NCBI GenBank assembly: GCA_965213935.1
Contig: CBDCAO010000011.1
Coordinates: forward strand, 1-64,000
DNA from: Bin52 sp965213935
GTDB taxonomy: Bacteria; Pseudomonadota; Alphaproteobacteria; Thalassobaculales; Thalassobaculaceae
DNA length: 64,000 nucleotides
Direction of reading: 5' to 3'
A program made the position numbers and the translations under genes. The notes below the pieces were generated by a model. It had not been told where the DNA came from, searched no databases, and saw only the letters and a program-made list of their open reading frames with translations. Every line of letters begins with the position of its first letter. Positions within the stretch are counted from its first letter, which is position 1. Below are positions 52,711-61,787 of the stretch, piece by piece.

Positions 52711-53919
52711 GTGGCCCATGCTGACCACGCGGCGCCGGCCACGCGGCCGACACTCGAGGTCGCGGACATCCTGCGCGAGCGCGGCAGTGCCTATGCCGAG
52801 ACACACAGGCTCTCGGCCCAGCAGCAGCGGGTCGTCGACGCGCTGGTGAACTGCCGCACTGCCGCGCTTGGCGGGTTCAAGTCGGAGTGCGACCACTGCG
52901 GGGCGGTGACAATCCAGTACGCCTCGTGCCGGAACCGTCACTGCCCCAAGTGCCAGACCCTCTCGCAGACCAGGTGGGTCGAGCGTCAGTGCGCCGATCT
53001 GCTCGACATCGGATACTGGCATGTGGTGTTCACCCTGCCCCACGAGCTCAACCCCGTCGCCCAGGGCAACCCGGCACTGGTCTACAGGCTGCTCTTCAAG
53101 GCAGCGTCCCGGACCCTGCTGGAGTTCGGCCGCAATCCCCGCTGGCTCGGCGGCGAGATGGGGATCACCATGGTGCTCCATACCTGGGGGCAGAACCTGG
53201 GGCAGCACATCCATGTCCACTGCATTGTCACCGACGGCGGACTGAGCCCGGACGGGCAGCGCTGGCTCACCCCCGCGCGCAAGGGCTTCCTGTTCCCCAC
53301 GGCCGCGCTCTCCAAGGTCTTCCGCGGCAAGTATCTCGACTTCCTCGGCGCCGCGCACCGCAACGGGGAGCTGCGGCTGAAGCCCGCGGGCGGCGGTGAG
53401 TTCGAGGCCCTGGAGACCACGCTGCGGTCGCACAAATGGGTGGTCTACAGCAAGGCCCCGTTCGCCGGCGCCGGGCAGGTGCTGGCCTATCTCGGGCGCT
53501 ACACCCACAAGAGCGCCATCGGCAACCATCGCCTCGTCGACTTCGACGGCGAGAACGTCCGCTTCCGATGGCGCGACTACGCCGACGGCAACAGCGTCAA
53601 GGTGATGCGCCTCGACGCCGACGAGTTCATTCGCCGCTTCCTCCTGCATGTGCTGCCGCGCGGCTTTACCCGGCTGCGTCACTACGGACTGCTCGCCAAT
53701 CGCTGCCGGGCTCGCAAGCTCGCCCTCTGCCGAGGCCTGCTTCATCAGCCAACCCCCGAACCGCGTGAGCCGGAAACCGCTGAAGAGATGATGCTGCGCC
53801 TGACCGGGATCGACGTCACCGTGTGTCGGCAGTGCGGCGAGGGAACGCTGAGGCAGAGACTCGTTCTGGAGCCGCAGCACCGCTCGGGAAGGGCGGCGAT
53901 GAAGACCGGACCGCCATGA
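52711..53919 (+). CDS. IS91-family HUH transposase, unit 2
   Basis: 402 residues, differing from unit 1 by only a few residues (for example ETAEE in place of EAAEE near the end). HUH site and Y-x3-Y are conserved; GTG start. Confidence 0.92.
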   Translation: MAHADHAAPATRPTLEVADILRERGSAYAETHRLSAQQQRVVDALVNCRTAALGGFKSECDHCGAVTIQYASCRNRHCPKCQTLSQTRWVERQCADLLDIGYWHVVFTLPHELNPVAQGNPALVYRLLFKAASRTLLEFGRNPRWLGGEMGITMVLHTWGQNLGQHIHVHCIVTDGGLSPDGQRWLTPARKGFLFPTAALSKVFRGKYLDFLGAAHRNGELRLKPAGGGEFEALETTLRSHKWVVYSKAPFAGAGQVLAYLGRYTHKSAIGNHRLVDFDGENVRFRWRDYADGNSVKVMRLDADEFIRRFLLHVLPRGFTRLRHYGLLANRCRARKLALCRGLLHQPTPEPREPETAEEMMLRLTGIDVTVCRQCGEGTLRQRLVLEPQHRSGRAAMKTGPP

Positions 53920-54449
53920 CGATGCGCCGTTGCCCATCACGGTCCCATGACCGCCCGCCCATCGGCGCGCCACGGTCATCGCTGCGCCCGCATGACGCCG
54001 CGCATCGACGGACCGGCCGTCCCGACGGCCGCTCCGACATCATGACCGCCGCCGCGACCAATCTTGCATTGGCGTCGCATCTGTCAGGGGCGCTCGGCCG
54101 CGCCTCCCCGGCGTAGTCGACCCGCGCCGAGCGGTTACTTTCCCCATAGAACTGCATCACCGCCGTGCCGCGCGGCTCAGCTCAATGATCTTATCGGTCA
54201 TGCTGCGCACGACCGATAAGAGCCTATTCATTGAACTGAGCCGCGTTCCGCGGCGGGGTGTTCTGCCCGCCGGGTGTCGGAAGTGATCTCGGTGTTCCAG
54301 GCGAGTTGAAGGACAGCGTCTTCGTGACGTCGCGGCGCAGGGGCGGGTCCCCTGTCTCCCTGTCTGATCCATAGTCATCGACGACCACGTCCACGAGCAA
54401 GAGCGTGGACGTGTCTTCGTGACCGATCCGACCAGGAGGGAGACGACAG

Positions 54450-55301
54450 ATGACACCTTTGCGCAAGCGCATGGTCAACGACATGACTGTTCGCGGTCTT
54501 GCCGAGAACACGAAGAAGTCCTACCTCAACTCGGTCTCCGGCCTCGCCTGTCACTATGGCCGCAGCCCGGAGCGGATTTCCGCGCAGGAGGTTCAGGATT
54601 ACCTTCTCTTTCTGCATGAAGAGCGGGGGTTGACCTGGCAGAGTTGCAACTGCGCCCGCCACGGCATTCGCTTCCTGTACCGCATCACGCTCGGCCTGCC
54701 CGACCCGCATTTCTACCTGCCGGGCGCCAAGACGCCGTCGATCCTGCCCGAGCTCCTCAACCATGACGAGCTGGTGCGGCTGTTTGGCGTCACCACAAAC
54801 TGCAAGCACCGATCCATGCTGATGACGGCCTACGCCGCGGGGCTGCGGGCGAGCGAACTCAGCCGCCTGCGGATCAGCGATATCGACTCGCAGCGGATGT
54901 GCGTGCGGGTTGACCAGGGCAAGGGCAACAAGGACCGCTACGTCCCGCTCTCGCCACGGCTGCTGGACGAACTGCGCGCGTACTGGCGCCGCGTGCGCCC
55001 CGAGCACTGGCTGTTCCCCGGTCATTACGGTCACCCGGTGTCGCGTTCCTGGCCAACTGACATCTACAACCGGGCCAAGAACAAGGCCGGGATCGACAAG
55101 CGCGGCGGCGTCCACACGCTGCGTCATTGCTACGCCACCGGGCTCCTGGAGGCGGGGGTCGAACTCCATGTCATCCAGCGCCGCCTCGGGCACAGCTCCA
55201 TCCGCTCGACCATGCGCTACCTGCATCTGGCCCACGACAAGACGAGTGCCACCCCGTCTCCCCTGGACCTGCTGGAGTTCCCGCGTCCCGCCCGGGCCTG
55301 A
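54450..55301 (+). CDS. tyrosine recombinase of the IS91-type unit 3
   Basis: 283 residues, full-length start MTPLRKRMVNDMTVRGLAEN. All five catalytic positions are as in unit 1. Shares the SRLRISD variant with unit 2. Confidence 0.92.
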   Translation: MTPLRKRMVNDMTVRGLAENTKKSYLNSVSGLACHYGRSPERISAQEVQDYLLFLHEERGLTWQSCNCARHGIRFLYRITLGLPDPHFYLPGAKTPSILPELLNHDELVRLFGVTTNCKHRSMLMTAYAAGLRASELSRLRISDIDSQRMCVRVDQGKGNKDRYVPLSPRLLDELRAYWRRVRPEHWLFPGHYGHPVSRSWPTDIYNRAKNKAGIDKRGGVHTLRHCYATGLLEAGVELHVIQRRLGHSSIRSTMRYLHLAHDKTSATPSPLDLLEFPRPARA

Positions 55302-55304
55302 CCG

Positions 55305-56513
55305 GTGGCCCATGCTGACCACGCGGCGCCGGCCACGCGGCCGACACTCGAGGTCGCGGACATCCTGCGCGAGCGCGGCAGTGCCTATGCCGAGACACAC
55401 AGGCTCTCGGCCCAGCAGCAGCGGGTCGTCGACGCGCTGGTGAACTGCCGCACTGCCGCGCTTGGCGGGTTCAAGTCGGAGTGCGACCACTGCGGGGCGG
55501 TGACAATCCAGTACGCCTCGTGCCGGAACCGTCACTGCCCCAAGTGCCAGACCCTCTCGCAGACCAGGTGGGTCGAGCGTCAGTGCGCCGATCTGCTCGA
55601 CATCGGATACTGGCATGTGGTGTTCACCCTGCCCCACGAGCTCAACCCCGTCGCCCAGGGCAACCCGGCACTGGTCTACAGGCTGCTCTTCAAGGCGGCG
55701 TCCCGGACCCTGCTGGAGTTCGGCCGCAATCCCCGCTGGCTCGGCGGCGAGATGGGGATCACCATGGTGCTCCATACCTGGGGGCAGAACCTGGGGCAGC
55801 ACATCCATGTCCACTGCATTGTCACCGACGGCGGACTGAGCCCGGACGGGCAGCGCTGGCTCACCCCCGCGCGCAAGGGCTTCCTGTTCCCCACGGCCGC
55901 GCTCTCCAAGGTCTTCCGCGGCAAGTATCTCGACTTCCTCGGCGCCGCGCACCGCAACGGGGAGCTGCGGCTGAAGCCCGCGGGCGGCGGTGAGTTCGAG
56001 GCCCTGGAGACCACGCTGCGGTCGCACAAATGGGTGGTCTACAGCAAGGCCCCGTTCGCCGGCGCCGGGCAGGTGCTGGCCTATCTCGGGCGCTACACCC
56101 ACAAGAGCGCCATCGGCAACCATCGCCTCGTCGACTTCGACGGCGAGAACGTCCGCTTCCGATGGCGCGACTACGCCGACGGCAACAGCGTCAAGGTGAT
56201 GCGCCTCGACGCCGACGAGTTCATTCGCCGCTTCCTCCTGCATGTGCTGCCGCGCGGCTTTACCCGGCTGCGTCACTACGGACTGCTCGCCAATCGCTGC
56301 CGGGCTCGCAAGCTCGCCCTCTGCCGAGGCCTGCTTCATCAGCCGACCCCCGAACCGCGTGAGCCGGAAGCCGCTGAAGAGATGATGCTGCGCCTGACCG
56401 GGATCGACGTCACCGTGTGTCGGCAGTGCGGCGAGGGAACGCTGAGGCAGAGACTCGTTCTGGAGCCGCAGCACCGCTCGGGAAGGGCGGCGATGAAGAC
56501 CGGACCGCCATGA
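55305..56513 (+). CDS. IS91-family HUH transposase, unit 3
   Basis: 402 residues, apparently identical to the unit 1 transposase at protein level. GTG start 3 bp after the recombinase stop. Confidence 0.92.
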   Translation: MAHADHAAPATRPTLEVADILRERGSAYAETHRLSAQQQRVVDALVNCRTAALGGFKSECDHCGAVTIQYASCRNRHCPKCQTLSQTRWVERQCADLLDIGYWHVVFTLPHELNPVAQGNPALVYRLLFKAASRTLLEFGRNPRWLGGEMGITMVLHTWGQNLGQHIHVHCIVTDGGLSPDGQRWLTPARKGFLFPTAALSKVFRGKYLDFLGAAHRNGELRLKPAGGGEFEALETTLRSHKWVVYSKAPFAGAGQVLAYLGRYTHKSAIGNHRLVDFDGENVRFRWRDYADGNSVKVMRLDADEFIRRFLLHVLPRGFTRLRHYGLLANRCRARKLALCRGLLHQPTPEPREPEAAEEMMLRLTGIDVTVCRQCGEGTLRQRLVLEPQHRSGRAAMKTGPP

Positions 56514-56824
56514 CGATGCGCCGTTGCCCATCACGGTCCCATGACCGCCCGCCCATCGGCGCGCCACGGTCATCGCTGCGCCCGCATGACGCCGCGCATC
56601 GACGGACCGGCCGTCCCGACGGCCGCTCCGACATCATGACCGCCGCCGCGACCAATCTTGCATTGGCGCCGCATCTGTCAGGGGCGCTCGGCCGCGCCTC
56701 CCCGGTGTCATCGACCCCCACCGAGCGGTTACTTTCCCCATAGAACTGCATCACCGCCGTGCCGCGCGGCTCAGCTCAATGATCTTATCGGTCATGCTGC
56801 GCACGACCGATAAGATCCTATTCA

Positions 56825-56912
56825 TTATCCCCGATGACGGATTATTCTGGATTCGTCTGCGGGACCCGCAGTTTCGCGCAGAATCGGGCGCAAGATTCGA
56901 GAATAATCACAA
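56825..56912 (+). repeat. left 88-bp inverted repeat of the RIT element
   Basis: Starts TTATCCCCGATGACGG and ends AATAATCACAA; identical to the reverse complement of 60130-60217 at every base I compared. Confidence 0.9.
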
Positions 56913-56963
56913 ACTATCTTCTCCTGCTGGCTTGCTCGCCAGCGTCAGCAAAGGAGAAGACAG

Positions 56964-58214
56964 ATGTCGACAACCCACTTCTTTCCCTCGGCGACGGCGG
57001 CTAGGGATCGGCTGTATGCCGGCCCGCTTGGTGGCCATGTTGATGATTTTGCTGTTTGGCTGGCGGATCAGGGGTATGCGTGGACAACCGGACGCCAGAA
57101 GCTTGGACTGGTTGGCAAGTTCAACTGCTGGCTGGGGGATCAGGGGCTCGACCTTCCGGCACTGGACGAGGTGCAACTTGAACGGTTTCGCACTTCGCAG
57201 TCACACCTCGGCAAGCCCACGACCAACCTCATGTTCGACGGTCGGGAGCTGTTGGCGTGGCTACGCGAGACCGAGCGTCTGGCGCCGCGTGAGGCCGAAC
57301 CGTCGTGCGATGACCCGGTTGGGGACACCGTCGACCGGTATGAGCGCTTTCTCTTCGACGAACGCGGCGCCAGCCTGAACACGGTACAGACTTATCTGTC
57401 GACCGTTCGAACCTTTGTCGATGGTCGGTTCGACTCCGGACCTGCCGATCTGGGGTCTCTGGGTCTCCAGGACATCAACGGGTTCATTGTGCACTCGTGC
57501 CAGAGCCACAGTCCGGCGACGACACGGGTCCATGTTGCGGCTTTGCGCAGTTTCACGGGGTATCTGTATCGATCCGGGATCGTGGCCACGGATATCGCCG
57601 ACGGAATCGCCGGGGTCAGAACCTGGCGCCTGTCGAGTTTGCCCAAAGGGCTGGAGCCGGATCAGGTCGAAGCGGTCCTCGCCAGTTGCGACCGCAGCAC
57701 GGTCACGGGCCGGCGCGATTACGGCGTTCTGCTGTTGCTGGCGCTCCTCGGATTGCGGGCCTGCGAGGTCGTGCGCCTGACCCTGGACGACATCGACTGG
57801 GGCAACGCCGAGATTGCCGTGATCGGCAAGGGGAGCCGACGCGATGTTCTGCCCCTGCCCCACGAGGTCGGCGAAGCTCTCGTTGCGTATCTGCAAGCCG
57901 GTCGGCCGACTTGTGCGACCCGCCGTCTCTTTGTGAGACGCCATGCGCCGCTTCGCGGCTTTCAGTCATCATGCGCCATTGTCAACATCGTTCGTTATGC
58001 GCTCGCACGGGCAGGCATTGAGCGCCCGGGCAGGGGTGCGGCCCATCTGCTTCGTCACTCACTGGCAACCAGAATGCTGCGCAACGGGGCCTCGCTCGAG
58101 GAGATCGGGCAGATCCTGCGGCACCAGAGTCCCGACAGCACACGGATCTACGCCAAGGTCGATCTTGACGCCCTTCGCCCCCTGGCCCCGGCGTGGCCGG
58201 GAGGTGCAGCATGA
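56964..58214 (+). CDS. RIT tyrosine recombinase A
   Basis: A 416-residue recombinase with an N-terminal core-binding part (residues about 20-170) and the catalytic domain: R in LGLRACEVVRLTLDDID, K in GKGSRRDVLPL, H-x-x-R in HLLRHSLATRML, and H with the nucleophilic Y in LRHQSPDSTRIYAKV. AAAGGAGAAGACAG precedes the ATG. A small hairpin (GCTGGC/GCCAGC, about 56934-56951) lies in its leader. Its stop overlaps the next start (ATGA). Confidence 0.93.
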   Translation: MSTTHFFPSATAARDRLYAGPLGGHVDDFAVWLADQGYAWTTGRQKLGLVGKFNCWLGDQGLDLPALDEVQLERFRTSQSHLGKPTTNLMFDGRELLAWLRETERLAPREAEPSCDDPVGDTVDRYERFLFDERGASLNTVQTYLSTVRTFVDGRFDSGPADLGSLGLQDINGFIVHSCQSHSPATTRVHVAALRSFTGYLYRSGIVATDIADGIAGVRTWRLSSLPKGLEPDQVEAVLASCDRSTVTGRRDYGVLLLLALLGLRACEVVRLTLDDIDWGNAEIAVIGKGSRRDVLPLPHEVGEALVAYLQAGRPTCATRRLFVRRHAPLRGFQSSCAIVNIVRYALARAGIERPGRGAAHLLRHSLATRMLRNGASLEEIGQILRHQSPDSTRIYAKVDLDALRPLAPAWPGGAA

Positions 58215-59140
58215 CACGCCTTGAGACCCTGTGTGAGGACTATCTCGCCTTCCGCCGCTCCCTGGGAGCCAAGCTCATGATGACGCGCGGGCTCCTGTTC
58301 CAGTTCATCGCGTTTCTGGCACAGCGCGAGGCCCCGTTCATCACCGCCGCGTTGGCGCTCGAGTGGGCCAGCAAGCCGGAAGGTGTCCAGCAGCATTGGC
58401 GCGCGCGTCGCCTGTCTGAAGTCCGTCAGTTCGCCCGCCATGTTCACGCGGTCGACCCGCGCCACGAGGTCCCGCCTCAGCGGCTCCTGCCCGATCGGCG
58501 CCAGCGCCCCCAGCCCTACATCTACAGTGACAGCGAGATCGAAGACCTGATCGGTGCCGCACGTGACCTGTCCGGGCGTCTCCGCCCGCGGACCTGCTCG
58601 ACGATGCTGGGCCTGCTGGCGGTGACCGGTATGCGCAGCAGCGAAGTGGTCCGTCTCGACCGCGACGATGTCGATCTCCGGCAGGGCATCGTGACCATCC
58701 GCGAGAGCAAGTTCGGCAAGTCGCGCCTCAACCTGTGCCATGACACGACCATGCTGGCCCTGGGCGACTACGCTGCCTGGCGGGACGAACGCTGTCCTCG
58801 TCCGCAATCTCCCGCCTTCTTCCTGAGCGAACGCGCAAAGCGCATCAACGTGACAAGCTTCCGCAAGTCGTTCAGGACCCTGACGTGTCAGACCGGTCTG
58901 CGGGATCCTGCGGCTTCCCGTGGACCCCGCCTTCATGATCTGCGTCACACCTTCTCCGTCAGAACTCTGATCCGGTGGTATCGCGACGGTGTTGACGTCG
59001 ACCGCCACCTGCCACGTCTCTCCACCTGGCTCGGCCATGGCTGCATTGCCGATTCCTATTGGTATCTCACCGCAGTCCCCGAACTCATGGCGCTTTCCGC
59101 CCGGCGTCTCGATGAACGCCACGGGAGGCACAGCTCATGA
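58211..59140 (+). CDS. RIT tyrosine recombinase B
   Basis: A 309-residue recombinase from ATG 58211 (MTRLETLCEDYLAFRRSLG). Catalytic residues are seen in TGMRSSEVVRLDRDDVD, KFGKSRLNL, HDLRHTFSVRTL and LGHGCIADSYWYL. Translationally coupled by ATGA overlaps on both sides, which suggests a fixed ratio of the three proteins. Confidence 0.93.
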   Translation: MTRLETLCEDYLAFRRSLGAKLMMTRGLLFQFIAFLAQREAPFITAALALEWASKPEGVQQHWRARRLSEVRQFARHVHAVDPRHEVPPQRLLPDRRQRPQPYIYSDSEIEDLIGAARDLSGRLRPRTCSTMLGLLAVTGMRSSEVVRLDRDDVDLRQGIVTIRESKFGKSRLNLCHDTTMLALGDYAAWRDERCPRPQSPAFFLSERAKRINVTSFRKSFRTLTCQTGLRDPAASRGPRLHDLRHTFSVRTLIRWYRDGVDVDRHLPRLSTWLGHGCIADSYWYLTAVPELMALSARRLDERHGRHSS

Positions 59141-60135
59141 GTGCGATCGCCGACTTTGCCAGGCTGCTGACCCTGTTCTTCTCCAGGTACCTCATGCAGC
59201 AACGTCAGGTCAGCCCCAACACCATCGCCAGCTACCGCGACACGTTCCGGCTTCTCGTCAACCATGCCAACAGGGTCCTCGGCAAGCCGCCACAGGACCT
59301 GTCTTTCGAGGATCTCGACGCCGACTTCATCGGCGACTTTCTCAATCATCTCGAGCACGAGCGCGGTAACGACGTCCGGACCCGCAATGCCCGCCTGGCG
59401 GCAATCCGGTCTCTGTTCGCTCATGTCGCCCTGCACGAGCCGCAGCATGCAGCCCTGGCTCAACGGGTCCTGGCCATACCGACCAAACGCCATACCCGAC
59501 GAGAGGTCGACTTCCTCAACCGCGCGGAGAGCGAGGCTCTCCTGCGGGCACCGGATCGGACCAGTTGGGTCGGGCGACGCGACTACTGCTTGCTGTTGGT
59601 GGCGCTGCAGACCGGCATGCGGAGCGCGGAACTCATCGCACTGCGCAGTGTCGATGTCCGCCTTGGTGACGGCGCTCATGTCCGCTGTCACGGCAAGGGG
59701 CGCAAGGAGCGCTCGATCCCGTTGCGCCGGGACTCGGTCGCCACCCTCCGCGCGTGGTTGAAAGAGCGCGGCGGCGAGCCCCATGACCAGATCTTCCCGA
59801 ACCAGCGCGGCAGGCCGCTCACCCATGGCAGTTTCGACTATCTCCTGGCTCGGAACCTCGCCGTCGCGCGGGCGGCCTGCACGTCGCTGGAGGACAAACG
59901 CGTTACGCCCCATACCCTGCGCCATTCCGCAGCCATGGAACTGCTTCAAGCGGGCGTTGACCGTGCCACCATCGCGTTGTGGCTCGGGCATGAATCCGTC
60001 GAGACCACCTACATCTACTTGCATGCCGATCTCGAACTGAAGGAGCGCGCAATGGCCAGAACAACCCCTGCCGGGACCCCAATGAGAAAGTACGAACCGC
60101 AGGACAGTGTCCTGACGTTCCTGAACAGCTTGTGA
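59137..60135 (+). CDS. RIT tyrosine recombinase C
   Basis: A 332-residue recombinase. Catalytic residues lie in TGMRSAELIALRSVDV, GKGRKERSIPL, HTLRHSAAMELLQAG and LGHESVETTYIYLHAD. The N-terminal SAM-like domain (SPNTIASYRDTFRLLVNHA) is complete. Its 3' end runs into the right inverted repeat. Confidence 0.93.
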   Translation: MSAIADFARLLTLFFSRYLMQQRQVSPNTIASYRDTFRLLVNHANRVLGKPPQDLSFEDLDADFIGDFLNHLEHERGNDVRTRNARLAAIRSLFAHVALHEPQHAALAQRVLAIPTKRHTRREVDFLNRAESEALLRAPDRTSWVGRRDYCLLLVALQTGMRSAELIALRSVDVRLGDGAHVRCHGKGRKERSIPLRRDSVATLRAWLKERGGEPHDQIFPNQRGRPLTHGSFDYLLARNLAVARAACTSLEDKRVTPHTLRHSAAMELLQAGVDRATIALWLGHESVETTYIYLHADLELKERAMARTTPAGTPMRKYEPQDSVLTFLNSL

Positions 60136-60217
60136 TTATTCTCGAATCTTGCGCCCGATTCTGCGCGAAACTGCGGGTCCCGCAGACGAATCCAGAATAA
60201 TCCGTCATCGGGGATAA
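60130..60217 (+). repeat. right 88-bp inverted repeat of the RIT element
   Basis: Reverse complement of the left repeat. Its first six bases overlap the last codons and stop of the third recombinase gene. Confidence 0.9.
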
Positions 60218-60440
60218 CACCGGCGAGCAGAAGATCCGCATGGCAAAGGTCAAGATCAAGGTGTCCGGATGCTTCCGGACCCAGCTCAACGCCGAAGCCT
60301 GGTGCCGGATCTCGAGTTACCTGAGCTCAATGGCCGCTCTCGGTTACAACCCTCTCGTCGCCATCCAGATCGCGCTCGCCGGAAATGCCGCCAAAATGAT
60401 CAACCTGCATGACACACAAACCGAACGCGGAAAGGGGTGA
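60214..60440 (+). pseudogene. IS66-type transposase, 3' part (interrupted)
   Basis: Continues the transposase broken at 49023: the codons NTGEQKIRMAKVKIKVSGCF follow on from TNNTG, and the remainder (LNAEAWCRISSYLSSMAALGYNPLVAI) is the conserved IS66 C-terminus. ATAACACCGG is present at both junctions (49014-49023 and 60214-60223). Confidence 0.88.
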
Positions 60441-60460
60441 GCAGTTACGCTAGGAGAACG

Positions 60461-60655
60461 ATGACGCTCAATCTTACGGAGGCGGAGATGGCGGTGCTGG
60501 AGGGGCTGAGCGAGAAGAAGGAGTTGAGCAAGACAGCGTTGCTCCGCCAAGCCTTGCGCATGTACCAGGTGATCGAAACGCGCATCGAGAGCGGCAACAA
60601 GCTGTTCTTCGAGAACGAGGTCACGAAGGAAAAGGCCGAGGTCATGATGCTATGA
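60461..60655 (+). CDS. ribbon-helix-helix (CopG-type) DNA-binding protein
   Basis: A 64-residue protein. TLNLTEAEMAVLEGLSEKKELSKTALLRQALRMYQVIE follows the RHH fold (one strand, helix, turn, helix: L-x-L-x-x-x-E...L-S-K-T-x-L-L-R-x-A-L-x-x-Y). ATG 60461 is preceded by TAGGAGAACG. It overlaps the GNAT gene by ATGA. As the first gene of the cassette it probably autoregulates it, in the manner of antitoxins. Confidence 0.8.
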   Translation: MTLNLTEAEMAVLEGLSEKKELSKTALLRQALRMYQVIETRIESGNKLFFENEVTKEKAEVMML

Positions 60656-61287
60656 CGTTAGAAGTCACGGAGGTTCATCTGTTCAACGTGGCACGCGGGG
60701 AGGCGGAGGTCGCTGAACTCTGGCACGCCATAACAGAGCAGCAACTGGCCGATTGGGAAGGAGAGTGGGTGCCGGAGTTATTCAGAGCAATGCAGCGACT
60801 GAGGCGGGCGGGTATTGAGAGGACACATTGGCCGCAGAGTCGGCACTGAGACTGGCGCAAGAAGGTGGCGGTGCTGCAAGGCATGCTGGCCAATCCGGGT
60901 TTCAGCATCGTTTGCAGCGGACAGACCCAGGGCATGATGATCGTCGACACGGTGAAGCAGCGCTGCCGGCTCGAGGGCCAGCGCGGGCAGCATCTCGTTT
61001 ACGTCGAGTTTGTCGAAAACGCGCCGTGGAACCGGGCCGAGTTGTTCGATCCTCCGCAATATCGCGGCGTCGGCAGCATCCTGATCGGAGCTGCTGTGGC
61101 GTTGAGCGAAGAGATGGAGTTTCACGGAAGGATCGGGCTTCATTCGCTGCCGCAGGCAAATGGCTTCTATGCCAATACCTGCGGCATGACGGATTTGGGA
61201 GCCGATCTCAACCACGAGGGTCTGCGCTACTTCGAGATGACCCCTGAGGACGCGCAGGCCTTCAACGCCAAGGGGAGGTCGAAATGA
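60652..61287 (+). pseudogene. GNAT-family acetyltransferase interrupted by an in-frame stop
   Basis: One continuous frame of about 211 codons broken by TGA at 60847-60849. The first part reads MTLEVTEVHLFNVARGEAEV and ends THWPQSRH; the second continues DWRKKVAVLQGMLANPG and has the acetyl-CoA site in PPQYRGVGSILIGAAVALSE (Q/R-x-x-G-x-G). A GTG at 60865 might restart translation, giving a protein of about 140 residues with the acetyltransferase core. The stop lies where HWDW would fit, so a TGG to TGA change is likely. It is coupled by ATGA to the next gene. Confidence 0.72.
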
Positions 61288-61769
61288 ATATCGAATTCGG
61301 GAAGGAATGGTGCTTGCGCATGGCGCAGCACGAGGGCGACGCCGAGATCGGTGCGGGCCGGCTGGCGATCGATCCGCTGTTCGATGGCGAGCGCCTTCCC
61401 GCAGATGTGGGCGAGAAGGACGGTCCGAACGTGGCATTCGGCCGGTTCGTCAATCTGATGCGACGGCGGCAGGGAATGAGTCTGGAGCAACTTGCCGACA
61501 ACGCGGATGTGAATATGGGTGACTTGGTCGAGATCGAGAGGGATCCACACCACAGGCCGGAACTGCGAACGGCCTACCAACTCGCGAACTATTTCAAGAT
61601 CTCGCAATCCGGCCTCATGCAGGTGGCGGGATTGGCTGCGCCGAAGGATGCGAGGCTGTTCGACGAAGGTGTCCGGTTTGCCGCGCGTTCGGAGTCGACC
61701 ACGGCGTTGACGCCCGAAGAAGGCGCGGCGCTGGACGCGTTCGTTGCCGTGCTCAGCGAGCAGAAGTAG
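61284..61769 (+). CDS. XRE-family helix-turn-helix regulator
   Basis: A 161-residue protein with a central XRE-type HTH (VNLMRRRQGMSLEQLADNADVNMGDLVEIERD, about residues 55-86, cited by the pattern R-x-x-x-G-M-S-x-x-x-L-A...I-E-x). The N-terminus of about 50 residues has no recognised fold. It precedes an ImmA/IrrE gene, the arrangement of repressor-protease pairs in mobile elements and toxin-antitoxin-like modules. Confidence 0.82.
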   Translation: MNIEFGKEWCLRMAQHEGDAEIGAGRLAIDPLFDGERLPADVGEKDGPNVAFGRFVNLMRRRQGMSLEQLADNADVNMGDLVEIERDPHHRPELRTAYQLANYFKISQSGLMQVAGLAAPKDARLFDEGVRFAARSESTTALTPEEGAALDAFVAVLSEQK

Positions 61770-61787
61770 CGAATAGAGGGACGGAGC

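Larger units (their letters stand above)
51645..54232 (+). mobile_element. IS91-type element, tandem unit 2
   Basis: Second unit of the array, 2588 bp, near-identical to units 1 and 3. It follows unit 1 directly (…CCTATTCAT then GAACTGAGCC). About 6 bp are missing near the recombinase start as two small deletions that restore the frame. Confidence 0.85.
54233..56825 (+). mobile_element. IS91-type element, tandem unit 3
   Basis: Third unit, about 2593 bp, joined directly to the outer end of the left RIT inverted repeat (…CCTATTCAT/TATCCCC; the shared T leaves the boundary uncertain by a base or two). Confidence 0.85.
56825..60217 (+). mobile_element. RIT element (recombinase in trio)
   Basis: A complete 3.4-kb element: three overlapping tyrosine recombinase genes between perfect 88-bp inverted repeats at 56825-56912 and 60130-60217. 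The overlaps, order and repeats are the hallmark of RIT elements. It sits in the IS66 transposase gene; the sequence after its right end (CACCGGCGAGCAG) continues that gene. Confidence 0.9.
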
